Position numbers and translations under genes: made by a program. From assembly GCF_037176765.1 (NCBI RefSeq), contig NC_090023.1, positions 145,892,866 to 145,956,865 on the forward strand: DNA of 64,000 nucleotides, written 5' to 3'. Positions 48,901 to 57,430 of this stretch are shown piece after piece. Origin of the DNA: Anolis sagrei. Taxonomy: Eukaryota; Chordata; Lepidosauria; Squamata; Anolidae. The notes below the pieces were generated by a model that did not search any database, had not been told where the DNA came from, and worked only from the letters and a program-made list of their open reading frames with translations. How positions within the stretch are numbered: the stretch's first letter is position 1; every line of letters begins with the position of its first letter.

Positions 48901-51900
48901 ACTCTGAAGACCTATTCTGGATCCACATGGTCCGTCGCAATGAGGACATAGATTTCCAGATGGAAGGTGGTCTTGACAAGGGTCTGCTTGATGTGCCTTT
49001 CTCTTGGCACGTTTCTCACTTTTGCTCTCTATTTGTGCCTCTTCAAAATCCACAACAGAACAATTATTATTCCCTCCTTCAACATACGTGGCCTGTCCCA
49101 AAAATAATAAGAACAATTTAACTTTATTTTTATTGAACATGCATGCAACTGAAGTATACTCCTTGGGATTGAATACAGCGATGTTGGAGGGCTAGGGCTC
49201 CTTGGAGCCCTTCCACACAGCCATATAACCCAGAATATCAAGGCAGATAAGCCCACAATATCTGTTTTGAACTGGGAGGCTAAGTCTGAGTCTAAGGTTT
49301 CCCCTTGACATTAAGTCTAGTCATGTCTGGCTCCGGGGGGGGGGGGGGGGGGGGTATTATGCTCATCTCCATTTCTAGGCCAAAGAGTTCGCATTGTCCA
49401 TATACGCCTCCAAGGTCATGTGGCCAGCATGACTGCATGAAGGGCTGTTACCTTCCCAGCAAAGTGATACCTATTGATCTACTAACACTTGAATGTTTTT
49501 TAACTGCAATGTTGGCAGAAGCTAGGACTAACAGCAGGAGCTGTTTAGCCTGCTGCCCCACTGGGGAGGGGGGCTACACTGCCATATATTCCAGTTCAAA
49601 GCAGATAATGTGGGATTTTATTCAGCTGTGCAGATGGGGCCTTAGAATCCTAGAATTGGAAGAGACCTCGTGGCCATGAAGGAAAAGCACCATCCAAGCA
49701 CCCCCGACAGATGCAAGTCGTCCATAGACTTTCCCAGTCACAGGAGTTGCGAAGGGTTTGCTTAGGCAAGGGATCCTGGGTGTAGTTTGCCTCCCTCAGA
49801 AAGGCAGTCTGCTGCAGGCTCTCCATCCAAGTGAGTGGCCCCAGGTGCCTCAGTCCCATCTATTCTGTGATAGATTGATGACTCTTCTGCGATACTCCTG
49901 TCTACAGTTATGCCCCCCCCCAGGCTAAAGATAAAGGTTTCCCCCTGACATTTAGTCCAGACTCTGGTGGGTGGTGCTCATCTTTTCTAAGCCGAAGAGC
50001 TGGGGTTATCCGTAGACACCTCTAAGGTCATGTGGCCGGCATGACTTACTTAGGTGATTCCTCATAGTCTGAGGATGATGGTCCTCCAAGTGTAGTATCC
50101 TGGCAGTGGGTGACTGTGGAGCCCTATTCTTGATCTGCATCTTCTCCCACAGTGGGGGCATCGGTTACTAGGTGGAAGGCGGTCCCGGTCGGAGTTGGCT
50201 TGACACGCCATCCTCTTGGCATGTTTCTCTCTTTCGTCCTCCATTCGTGCCTCTTCAAATTCTGCAGCACTGCTGATCACAGCTGACCTCCAGCTGGAGC
50301 GCTTAAGGACCAGGGCTTCCCAGTTCTCAGTATCTATGCCAGAGTTTTTAAGGTTGGCTTTGAGCCCATCTTTAAATCTCTTTTCCTGTCCTCCAACATT
50401 CCGTTTTCCGTTCTTGAGTTCGGAGTAGAGCAGCTGCTTTGGGAGACAGTGGTCAGGCATCCGGACAACGTGGCCGGTCCAGCGGAGTTGATGGTGGAGA
50501 ACCATCGCTTCAATGCTGGTGGTCTTTGCTTCTTCCAGCACGCTGACATTGGTCCACCTGTCTTCCCAAGAGATTTGCAGGATTTTCCGGAGGCAGCTCT
50601 GATGGAATAGTTCCAGGAGTTGCATGTGACATCTGTAGGCTGTCCACGTTTCGCAGGCATACAGCAGGGTTGGGAGGACAACAGCTTTATAAACAAGCAC
50701 CTTGGTATCCCTACGGATGTCCCGGTCCTCAAACACTCTCTGCTTCATTCGGAAAAATGCTGCACTTGCAGAGCTCAGGCGGTGTTGAATTTCAGTGTCA
50801 ATGTTGACTTTTGTGGAGAGGTGGCTGCCAAGGGAGTGGAAATGGTCAACATTTTCTAAGGTTACACCATTAAGCTGTATTAAGCCGGTATGACCACATG
50901 GAGCACTGTTACCTTCCTGCAGAAGTGGTACCTATTGATCTACTGTTTTAGAACTGGGTGGTTGTAGGTTTTTTGGGGCTATATGGCCATGTTCTAGAGG
51001 CATTCTCTCCTGACATTTCGCCTGCATCTATGGCAAGCATCCTCAGAGGTGGTGAAGTCTGTTGGAACTAGGAAGTGGGTTTATATATCTGTGGAATGAC
51101 CAGGGTGGGACAAAGAACTCTTGTCTGCTGGACTAGGTGTGAATGTTTCAACTGACGATCTTGATTAGCATTTGATGGCTTGGCAGTGCCTGGGGCAATA
51201 TTTTGTTGAGAGGTGATTAGATGTCCCTGATTATTTCCCCTCTGTTGTTTTGCTATTGTAATTTTAGAGTAGCCAGATTTTGTTCATTTTCATGGTCTTC
51301 TCCTTTCTGTTGAAATTGTCCACATGCTTGTGGATTTCAAGTGCTTCTCTGTGTAGTCTGACATGGTGGTTGTTGGAGTGGTCCAGCATTTCTGTGTTCT
51401 CAAACAATAGTGTGGTGTGTGGTGGAGGCTCCTTCTTTGGAGGCTTTTAAGCAGAGGCTGGATGGCCATCTGTCAGGGGTGATTTGAATGCAATATTCCT
51501 GCTTCTTGGCAGGGGGTTGGACTGGATGGCCCATGAGGTCTCTTCTAACTCTTTGATTCTATGATTCTATTAATATGCTGTGTCCAGGTTGGTTCATCAG
51601 GTGCTCCGCTATGGCTGACTCCTCTGGTTGAAGTAGTCTGCAGTGCCTTTCATGTTCCTTGTTTTAGAACTGCTAGGTTGGCAGAAGCTGGGACTAACAG
51701 TGGGAGCTCACGCCAGGTCCGTAACCAGGATTTCGTTTCGGGGGCGGGGGGCTGAATTTTTTTCAGGGGGGGTTTCAGGGGGCCTGAGTTTCAGGGGGGG
51801 CTGAGTCTGAGTGAAAGAGGGTCTAGCCTAACAAATCTTTTGTATCATTACCCCAATAGCCGCATGCATATGGAATATATTGAGTATGGTGATCAGATCA

Positions 51901-53353
51901 TGATATGAATAAACATAACAGTTTAAATAATGCACCAGTAAGGCCTTTTCGTGAATCACCATGAGAATTTCGGGGGGGGGGGGGCGGGGGCGGCTCATCC
52001 ATTACGCGAAGTAAGCGGTCGCAGAACACTTTTTTTGCCAGGGGTGCAGAGGTGCCTCTGTAAATGCCCCTTGACTGCCACTTGAGGAGCGCCCCCTCAG
52101 CTCACAACAGCCCTAGCAGTCCGGGGGGAGCCTCGGCTTTCTTGCCTCGCTGTTGGATGATCCTCTTCCCAAAGGGGCCGGGCCCTTGAGCCTCGCCTAG
52201 CCCCTCTCGTTCCTGCTCCACCGGGTGTGCGAGCAGAGCCGGCGCTCAATCGTTCTCTGCGTTCGATCCCTTCCCCATGACTGGCTCCCTTTCCCGATCC
52301 TCCGGCGCTCCACCCGCCTCCTCTCCTCTCCTCTCCCCAATCCACGGGTGGGCCAAGGGGCGGAGCCGCCGCGCCTGGCCCGCTTTGGGTCCGGAGACGT
52401 GCCTGAAGACCCCAGTGTGCACACCAAAAGTTGCCTCTTCTCCTGACTTTCTCTTCGGCCATTGGGACCAAGAGAGAGAGAGAGAGAGAGAGAGAGACCC
52501 TCCGGCTGGAGGTATCTCCCACCTCCGCTCTCTCCTTTGTTTTTGCGCCTACCTTCAGGAAAGGTGGGCATCTCCACCTCTGTCTCTCTCTCTCTCTCTT
52601 GGTCCCAATGGCTGAGGAGAAAGTCAGGAGAAGAGGTGACTTTTGGTGCACACGCTGGGGTCTTCAGGCACGCCTCCGGACCCAAAGCTGGCCAGGCAAG
52701 GAAGCAAATGCGGCAAGTGTAGTTACTGGGATGTATAGTTCACCTACAATCAAAGAGCATTCTGAACTCCACCAATGATGGAATTGAACCAAATATGGCA
52801 CACAGAACTCCCACGACAAACAGAAAATATATATCAGTGATTGGTGGTGGTGGGGGGACGCCAAAATACTGTTTGCTTACCGTCGAAAATTACCTAGGGC
52901 CGCCTCGGGGGGGGGGGGGGGGGCTGAAGCCCCTCAAGCCCCCCCCCCCCGCTACATGTTTGGCTCACGCCACTCCTTTCGGTCAGCAAGTTAACCCACT
53001 AAGTCTGGCTCACTTTAAGTGAGGGAAGGTGGTGATCTAAAGTCGCCTCAGGTTCGATGTGGAGCAAGGATTCAAAAGAGCGGGAGCGGGCTCCTCCTTC
53101 CCTTCCCTTCCCTTCCCCCCGTACCTGTGGCAAGAGGCGCCCCAAAACCCAGCGAGGGCGGGCCTGGCCAAGGCCAGGACATCCTGAGGGGACCCCGCCT
53201 CAAGAGGGCCCCGCCCCCCTCCGAACCCCCAAAGCATCCCCAGCCCAACACTGGCGAGAAGGGGGCAGCATTCAAGGGAGACCCGAGCTGAGAGGAAAGC
53301 TTGACAGACTCACCTTTGCCGGCGGAGGAACTTTGCCCCTTGAACGGCTTCAT
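30968..53353 (-). CDS. RGCC: RGCC (regulator of cell cycle, RGC-32), complete
   Basis: RGCC is a small cell-cycle and complement-response protein that binds CDK1. The coding exons, in gene order, are 53353-53314, 42670-42494, 32755-32648, 31432-31370 and 30975-30968, giving 131 residues (human 137). It starts [14 protein letters not shown], lacks the long alanine tract of the human protein, then has [12 protein letters not shown], the conserved [51 protein letters not shown] and ends ASM. All splice sites are AG/GT and all four split codons close correctly. The start is chosen because MKP and the following phase match the human protein, and it sits in a GC-rich promoter region. The intron after exon 1 is 10.6 kb and loaded with transposons. 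Human Thr111 (T-P) is replaced by T-A at residues 105-106. The identity is secure. Confidence 0.95.
31370..31432 (-). CDS. RGCC: RGCC exon 4
   Basis: The exon has 63 bases and reads [20 protein letters not shown]. The acceptor follows a run of T and CCCAG; the donor is GTAAGT. Reading on into the intron would add a short unrelated tail, so splicing to the next exon is the better model. Confidence 0.94.
31985..32311 (-). repeat. tRNA-derived SINE (type B), near full length
   Basis: The complement of the element at 9362: TTTTCCCCTGACATTAAATC, GTGCTCATCTCCATTTCTAA, GGCCAGCATGACTGCATGGA, with the B box read in reverse (GATTTGAACC, about 32241). It lies in RGCC intron 3. Confidence 0.88.
32648..32755 (-). 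CDS. RGCC: RGCC exon 3
   Basis: The exon has 108 bases and reads [20 protein letters not shown] then [15 protein letters not shown]. The acceptor is TTGTTGCAG and the donor GTGACA. The T-P-Q-K of human RGCC is T-A-Q-K here. Confidence 0.95.
32760..35680. other. RGCC intron 2, repeat-poor
   Basis: Mostly unique AT-rich sequence. No exon, SINE or LINE was recognised. Such stretches in an otherwise repeat-laden locus may hold enhancers, but nothing here shows that. Confidence 0.4.
35686..35836. mobile_element. hAT-like MITE, palindromic
   Basis: Left arm CTTCCACACTGCCCCGATAT with CCAGGATATGATCCCAGATT; the right arm is its complement (AATCTGGGATCAGATCCTGG, GGGCAGTGTG). A related copy lies at 49203-49641. 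Confidence 0.75.
35945..36155 (-). repeat. tRNA-derived SINE with MIR-like core
   Basis: On + it reads TTGCCTTCCTCTGAGGCTGA, GTGTGACTTGCCCAAGGTCA and a reversed B box (AATCGAACCC). The TGACTTGCCCAAGGTCA part is the conserved core known from MIR-type SINEs. Confidence 0.75.
36160..39660. other. RGCC intron 2, mostly unannotated
   Basis: AT-rich, unique-looking sequence, except for a small direct repeat (36528-36566 and 36798-36836, both with GGTCCTT and CATGCCACAACTA). Confidence 0.4.
39670..39765 (-). repeat. 5S-derived SINE body fragment
   Basis: CCCCATAGAATTTCATAGGG and TTTTCTTAAGCAAGGAGTAT match the SINE body seen at 16860 and 46480. Confidence 0.65.
39766..42490. other. RGCC intron 2, nothing recognised
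   Basis: Unique-looking AT-rich sequence with a small repeat and inverted repeat at 41715-41788. Confidence 0.4.
42494..42670 (-). CDS. RGCC: RGCC exon 2
   Basis: The exon has 177 bases. It reads [20 protein letters not shown], then [39 protein letters not shown]. The acceptor is CTGCTGCAG and the donor GTAAGA. This is the most conserved block of the protein. Confidence 0.96.
42944..42981. repeat. (ATT)n microsatellite
   Basis: About 12 ATT units in RGCC intron 1. Confidence 0.95.
43620..44040 (+). repeat. L2/CR1-type LINE reverse transcriptase fragment
   Basis: One frame reads [13 protein letters not shown] then [17 protein letters not shown] and [11 protein letters not shown], which lines up with the L2-type RT core LFNIYM...HQYADDTQL...W.. 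. The YADD box is degenerate (YSND), so the fragment is dead. Confidence 0.7.
44505..45668 (-). repeat. CR1 LINE, long 3' part
   Basis: It begins with the reversed tail (TGTAGTCCAACCCCTGCCAT), passes through GTGGTGCCCAGAATTGGACA and reaches RT sequence on the - strand: [20 protein letters not shown] then [19 protein letters not shown]. At about 1.16 kb it is the longest CR1 here, decayed at several points. Confidence 0.9.
45780..45965 (+). repeat. 5S-derived SINE (diverged)
   Basis: AGAAACCCCATGAAATCCAT, GAGGTCACCATAAATCAACA and GTAGACTTGAAGATAAATGC correspond to the end of the SINE body in + sense. Confidence 0.55.
46475..46645 (-). repeat. 5S-rRNA-derived SINE
   Basis: AATTTCATAGGGTTTTCTTA, then TCACCAGGGCCGACCCTACT and CCAAGATAAGACAGGATCT, the complement of the 5S internal control region. 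Confidence 0.75.
46646..47415. other. RGCC intron 1, nothing recognised
   Basis: It has a G run at 46866-46880. A pair of overlapping open frames at 47.07-47.39 kb shows no family. Confidence 0.4.
47418..48025 (+). repeat. tRNA-derived SINE (type A) split by an OC1-like hAT
   Basis: The 5' end (47418-47444, GGTGACACAATGGGTCAAAC) and the rest (47792-48025, through CCAGAAGCGACCTGCAGTTT) are one SINE. The interruption is at 47445-47791. Confidence 0.85.
47445..47791. mobile_element. Non-autonomous hAT with OC1-like ends
   Basis: It starts CAGGGGTCCTCAAACTTTTT and ends AGTTTGAGGACCCCTG, 16-base inverted ends. The 8-base flanks GGTCAAAC (47437-47444) and GATTAAAT (47792-47799) differ only by transitions, a decayed target duplication. 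Part of a 5S-SINE-like body sits within (about 47690-47740). There is no transposase. Confidence 0.85.
48137..48284 (+). pseudogene. Tc1/mariner transposase C-terminal relic
   Basis: One frame reads [40 protein letters not shown] then QCRYF and stop. This resembles the C terminus of mariner-type transposases (…F..CFE.W..R…). Inverted ends were not found. Confidence 0.5.
48430..49095. repeat. Zinc-finger LINE fragments in inverted arrangement
   Basis: 48430-48545 (-) matches the far end of the LINE at 50770-50880. 48546-48780 (+) codes for [20 protein letters not shown] and [11 protein letters not shown]. 48840-49095 (-) codes for [20 protein letters not shown] and [11 protein letters not shown]. 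The C-terminal zinc finger (CPHC...H...H) is thus present twice, facing inward. It indicates twin priming or two insertions. Confidence 0.75.
49203..49641. mobile_element. hAT-like MITE split by a SINE
   Basis: The left arm (49203-49282, CTTCCACACAGCCATATAAC, ATATCAAGGCAGATAAGCCC) and the right arm (49571-49641, CCAGTTCAAAGCAGATAATG, CAGCTGTGCAGATGGGGCC) are inverted partners, as at 35686-35836. A type B SINE (-) lies between them. Confidence 0.75.
49283..49570 (-). repeat. tRNA-derived SINE (type B), inside the MITE
   Basis: TTTCCCCTTGACATTAAGTC, ATGCTCATCTCCATTTCTAG, GGCCAGCATGACTGCATGAA and TTGGCAGAAGCTAGGACTAA. A G run interrupts it at about 49336-49353. The promoter end is poorly preserved. 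Confidence 0.8.
49642..49715 (-). repeat. CR1 3' tip
   Basis: AGAATCCTAGAATTGGAAGA and AGCACCCCCGACAGATG. Confidence 0.75.
50046..50883 (-). mobile_element. LINE, 3' part with long open ORF C terminus
   Basis: A 228-codon open frame on the - strand (50748-50062) reads [59 protein letters not shown]: the C-terminal region of a non-LTR retrotransposon polyprotein after the RT, ending in a zinc finger. Clade not determined. The flanking repeat GCCGGCATGAC / GCCGGTATGAC (50035-50045, 50884-50894) is the target duplication. It is 5' truncated; with only this uninterrupted frame it looks the youngest LINE in the window. Confidence 0.85.
50957..51659 (-). mobile_element. Penelope-like element, 3' part
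   Basis: It starts with the family arm (GGTTGTAGGTTTTTTGGGGC), then a 3' non-coding part, then GIY-YIG-region coding sequence on the - strand ([13 protein letters not shown] and, further on, the part homologous to [18 protein letters not shown]). The target duplication is TGTTTTAGAACTG (50944-50956 and 51660-51672). A CR1 copy interrupts it at 51415-51571. Confidence 0.82.
51415..51571 (+). repeat. CR1 3' end inside the Penelope-like copy
   Basis: GTGGAGGCTCCTTCTTTGGA to GATTCTATGATTCTATT. It is nearly identical to the CR1 end at 11665-11818, so it is fairly young. Confidence 0.9.
51715..52962. mobile_element. GC-rich DNA element with palindrome, unclassified
   Basis: It is flanked by GCTCACGCC (51706-51714 and 52963-52971). 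Ends are weakly inverted (AGGTCCGTAACCAGG against CAAACATGTAGCGGG) and both border long G or C runs. The core (52080-52690) is CpG-rich and holds a palindrome; 52700-52880 is Helitron-like sequence. No transposase was recognised. The 8- or 9-base duplication would fit a hAT-type element. Confidence 0.6.
52383..52687. repeat. Large GC-rich palindrome
   Basis: The left arm (52383-52498) and right arm (52583-52687) are inverted complements over about 100 bases with few mismatches: CTTTGGGTCCGGAGACGTGC against GCACGCCTCCGGACCCAAAG, and CCATTGGGACCAAGAGAGAG against CTCTCTCTTGGTCCCAATGG. The spacer is about 85 bases and partly inverted too. Confidence 0.88.
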
Positions 53354-53700
53354 GGTTCCCTCAGAGGGGCTGAGAGAGGCGCCCCCTCCTCCTCCTCAGC
53401 GCGCGAGCCTCCCTCGCTCCATCGGCCACAGCTCGAACTCTGAAGGAAAGCAAGCGAGGGAGGAACGGGGCGCGCGCGGGGCGGGGGCTGGGGGCGTGGC
53501 TTTGCTCCCACGAGCCCCTTTCTGGAGGGCGGGGCGGGCGCTCTCTCCTGGCGGGGGCTGAGGGCGCCAGGTGCGCGCGCAGGCTCCAGGTAGCCCTCGA
53601 CCGTTGGGCCTCCAAGTGGGAGGCCCTCTCACCCCCCCCCCCAGAGGCCCCACTCGGCTCGGCCACGTGCCAGGAATCTTAGGTGCTCGCGCCCCACCTC
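53050..53700 (-). promoter_or_regulatory. RGCC: GC-rich promoter region (CpG-island-like) and 5' UTR of RGCC
   Basis: The stretch is strongly GC-rich with many CpG pairs, unlike the AT-rich surroundings, and it covers the RGCC start codon. It has GC-box-like motifs (GGGCGGGGC near 53530, GGGGCGGGGGC near 53478, GGGGGCGTGGC near 53492) upstream of the ATG and no TATA box. The exact start of transcription cannot be read. The many long open frames here reflect GC content. Confidence 0.8.
53314..53353 (-). CDS. RGCC: RGCC exon 1 coding part
   Basis: It has 13 codons plus one base: [13 protein letters not shown], then donor GTGAGT. The 5' UTR continues upstream into a GC-rich region. The start ATG is the first residue shared with mammalian RGCC. 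Confidence 0.9.
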
Positions 53701-53781
53701 AAGGTTGGGAGTCCCCCCTTGGCCCGGGGTTGGCTTCTCTTCTGGGCCGCCTTGGCCCACCCCTCTTCCGCCTTCTCACTT

Positions 53782-53950
53782 GAACCCCCTGGTGTCGCAA
53801 TGTGTTAAACCCTTGTGCAGACTGGACTGAACACCAATATGTCGGAGGTTCGAATCTGGGGAGAGTGGGATATGAGCTCCCTCTGTCAGCTCCAGCTCCC
53901 CTTGCAGGGACATGAGAGAAGCCTCCCACAAGAAGGATAAAACATCAACA
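53782..53950 (+). repeat. tRNA-derived SINE (type A), 5' part
   Basis: CCCTGGTGTCGCAATGTGTT, B box GGTTCGAATCT at about 53848, GACATGAGAGAAGCCTCCCA. It stands immediately upstream of the RGCC promoter region and is 3' truncated by AT-rich sequence. Confidence 0.85.
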
Positions 53951-54227
53951 TTGGTAATATAATATATTGTATATACATATCATATTTATAACATTATAAT
54001 GTAATCTATATATATATAAATGCTCTGTGCATAATGAGTACCTTAAAAACAAAAGACCCAATGAACGAAATCACACCAAATTTGGCAACAAAAAGTCTTA
54101 CAACACAAGGAGTGACCATCACTCAAAAAATTATGATTTTGTCATTTGGGAGTTGTAGTTGCTGGGATTTATAGTTCACCTACAATCAAAGAGCATTCTG
54201 AACTCCAGCAACGATGGAATTGAATCA

Positions 54228-54372
54228 TAAAATCATAGAGTTGGAGGAGACCTCATGGGCCATCCAGTCCAGCCCCCTGCCTAGAAGCAGGGAAATCCCA
54301 TTCAAAGCACCCCCGACAGATGGCCATCCAGCTTCTGTTTAAAAGCTTCCAAAGAAGGAGCCTCCACCACAC
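54228..54372 (-). repeat. CR1 3' end nested in the Helitron
   Basis: AAAATCATAGAGTTGGAGGA, GGGCCATCCAGTCCAGCCCC and AGAAGGAGCCTCCACCACAC. Confidence 0.9.
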
Positions 54373-54779
54373 ACAGAACTCCCCTGACCAACAGAAAATA
54401 CTGGAAGGGTTTGTGGGCACTGACTTTGAGTTTGGGAGTTGTAGTTCACCTACATCCAGAGAGCACTGTGGACTCAAACAATGATGGATCTGGACCAAAC
54501 TTGTCACAAGCACTCAATATGCCCAAATATGAACATAGATGGAGTTTGGAGGAAATAGACCTTGACATTTGGGAGTTGTAGTCACGGGGATTTATAGTTC
54601 ACCTACAATCAAAGAGCGTTCTGAACCCCACAAACGATGGAATTGGGGCAAACTTCCCACACAGAACCCCCATGACCAACAGAAAATACTTAAGGCCATC
54701 CAGCCCAACTCCCTTCACTAGGGCAAGAAAATGTAATCAAAGCCCTCTTGAGAAAGAGCCATCCAGCCATAGATATAGA

Positions 54780-54905
54780 TATTTATTTATTTATTATTTA
54801 AACTTATATGCTGCCACTCCCCTGGGGCTCGGAGCGGCTTACAAGAATGGCTAAAATCTAACAAAATTTAAAAGCAATTTAAAACAATTTAAAAACAGCA
54901 ATTTT
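54780..54905 (-). repeat. LINE-type 3' tail nested in the Helitron
   Basis: TTATATGCTGCCACTCCCCT, GGGGCTCGGAGCGGCTTACA after reversed (AAAT)n. Confidence 0.8.
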
Positions 54906-55814
54906 GTGATTTACATACACAAAAATATAGCATTATAGATTTGAAAGGGACCCTTAAAGAAGGACAATGATATCTTGAATCCACTGGGGGAATTGACACC
55001 AAATTTGGACACAAGACACCCAACAGTCCAATTTATGTCCTCCACTAAAAAAAAATGATTTTGTCATTTGGGAATTGTCGTTGCTGAGATTTATAGTTTA
55101 TGTACAATCAAAGAGCATTCTGAACTCCACCAATGATGGAATTGAACCAAACATGCCATACAGGACTTCCATGACCAACAGAACACACTGGAAGGATTTG
55201 GTGGGCATTGACCTTGAGTTTGGGAGTTGTAGTTCACCTACATCCAGAGAGCACTGTGGGTTGAAACAATGATGGATCTGGACCCAACTTGACACAAAAA
55301 TTCCATATGCCTAAATATGAACACAGATGGAGTTTGGAGGAAATAGACCTTGACATTTGGGATTTATAGTTCACTACAATTAAAGAGCATTCTGAAACCC
55401 ACAAATGACAGAAATGGGGCAAACTTCCCACACAGAACCCCCATGACCAACAGAAAATACTTAAGGCCATCCAGTCCAACTCTCTTCACCAGGGCAAGAA
55501 AATGTAATCAGAGCCCTCCTGACAAAGAGCCATCCAGTCATAAATATAAATAGATAGATATGATTCTCACACACACACACAGATATAGTATCATAGATTT
55601 GTAAGAGACCCTTAAAGAAGGACTATGATATGTTGCATATTCCAGAGTAAGCAAACCAGTCACTCTCCACATCAACACTGACAAAAAAACAAGAAATACT
55701 GTCTACTCACAAGCATAAAGGAATTACATATATTAGAAACCAACACTTCCTCATTACTTTATTTTCCAGATCACCAGACTGGGCCACAGCAACGCCTGGC
55801 AGGGGACAGCTAGT

Positions 55815-56690
55815 GTTATTAATAAATAGGTTAAAAACCACTAGTCCAGAAACAAAACAAAAGCAAGCCCGTTTTTATATCCATCCATTACAAGAACAAC
55901 ATTTATTTTTATCCCATTACCTCTTGTTTTTAACAAGTGACTGTTCTTTTTGAACATGTCTATAAGCACTTCTATCCACATTGATAGAAGTGAGATAAGA
56001 CTTAACCTTGTTGATTCTTGATTAAGGTCTGCTATAGTTGGGCTCCCACACATGAAAAAGCACCTATAAGAACTCTGTGTGTTAGCTGTGCAGCTGTCTA
56101 GAGCCCTCCCTCCAACTACTTCCACACTGCTGATAGATTTAAACATTCTTACTGTAATTGGTTTGTTGGGGTTTTTTTTGGGGGGGGGGTTGGTAATATG
56201 CTCCTCAAAGTGAATTTCTGAGCCCCTCATTGACTCATGACAATTCTTTTGCCAATTTTGCAACTGAGCTGCACTTTGCATTCCAGCAAGCTGTCAAAAA
56301 TAATTGAGATGCATTCTCCAGCCCAGGAAATTACCGCATGGAGCTCTGCTTGTCTTCATTGTACTGGAATCTGATACATGAAAAGTTTTACTTTCTTAAT
56401 TTTTCTTTCTAATTCTCCTTTTATTAAAACAACAATAAGAAGCAGAATATTTTTCAGAGTCAAATGTTCTAAACAAAAATATTTACAAAGTACTGGCCAT
56501 CTCTGGCAATTTTTCACTGGATCAATTTTTGGCAACTGTTTCCAATTTGGCAGTTATTACTTCAGGCATCATTTTCACCTATTTCACCTGTGCTGCTTCC
56601 AAAATGTATTTTTTTTTTCTATTTGAACAAGGTGGAAGGGTGGATTGGAAAGGAGTGCAGCTCGGAAAATTCAGATATTCATTATAAACG
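55815..56690. other. Intergenic, nothing recognised
   Basis: AT-rich, with a G run at about 56179-56188; no gene or repeat recognised. Confidence 0.4.
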
Positions 56691-57140
56691 ATGACTTGTG
56701 GCCGAGTATGATTGTCTTCCAGAGGTAGAGTCTTGGCAGTGGATCCATAAATACCTATTCTGGATCCACATTTCACAAGGAGGACATCAGTTTGCAGATG
56801 GAAGGCACTTTCCCTGCCTACACCTACCTTTTTCCTTTCCCCTTCCCTATATTCTCTTTTCCCTTCCTTCCTCTAGTTAGAATATTAAAGTGCCATGGAT
56901 TCCCAGATTTTGATGTTTATGCCGTATTCTTTAAGGTTAGTGTCCACTGGCATTCTGTTTTCTGTTCTTTTGCTGAGAGTAAAGTGACTGCTTTTGGAAG
57001 ACAATAATCAGGCATTCGGACAACATGGTGAGTAGAGCCTTAACAGTGGGTCCATAAGTGACTGTGAAGACCTATCCTGGATCCACATGGTCTCTCACAA
57101 TGAGGACATTGATTTTCAGATGGAAGGCGGTCATAACAAA
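56690..57140 (-). repeat. Zinc-finger LINE fragments
   Basis: Two pieces (56700-56815 and 57030-57140) repeat the zinc-finger region of the LINE at 50046: GAGTATGATTGTCTTCCAGA, CTATTCTGGATCCACA, GAGGACATTGATTTTCAGAT. Confidence 0.6.
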
Positions 57141-57306
57141 TATCCAAGTTCCAAAACTCATTTGTCCTTTTCAACCACATGTTAGTGACCCCTCTAGATG
57201 TGGCAGTCCTGTCAGGGATAAATAAAAGGCAGTCTAGTATTTAGGTTGTCTTTTCCAGCCCCCTCCCCATATGGGGTGAGCTGAGTGGATCCTAAATAGG
57301 GGTGTT

Positions 57307-57430
57307 CATAGAATCATAGAATTGGAAGAGACCACGTGGGTCATCTAGTCCAACCCCTGGCATGCATGAAAATCACAATCAAAGCACCTCTGACAGATAG
57401 TAATCCAACCTCTATTTAAAAGCAATACCA
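57307..57430 (-). repeat. CR1 3' end fragment
   Basis: CATAGAATCATAGAATTGGA, GGTCATCTAGTCCAACCCCT and ACAGATAGTAATCCAACCTC. Confidence 0.85.

Larger units (their letters stand above)
49926..53012 (-). repeat. One type B SINE spread over 3.1 kb by three insertions
   Basis: The pieces are 49926-50045, 50884-50956, 51660-51714 and 52972-53012. Read in order they give one SINE like that at 31985-32311. Between them lie a LINE (50046-50883), a Penelope-like copy (50957-51659) and a GC-rich element (51715-52962). Each junction keeps a target duplication: GCCGG(C/T)ATGAC, TGTTTTAGAACTG and GCTCACGCC. Confidence 0.88.
54005..55813 (+). mobile_element. Helitron with internal repeats and nested insertions
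   Basis: It starts TCTATATATATATAAATG after an A and ends GGCCACAGCAACGCCTGGC, then GGGGACAGCTAG before a T. The interior repeats modules with TTTGGGAGTTGTAGTT, ATTTATAGTTCACCTACAAT and ACCAACAGAAAATACT two to three times. A CR1 (54228-54372) and a LINE tail (54780-54905) are nested in it. There is no Rep/helicase, so it is non-autonomous. Confidence 0.8.

Noticed and set aside
52097-53783. Many overlapping open frames of 70-184 codons
   Set aside because: High GC content removes stop codons in all frames; the only supported coding piece here is RGCC exon 1.
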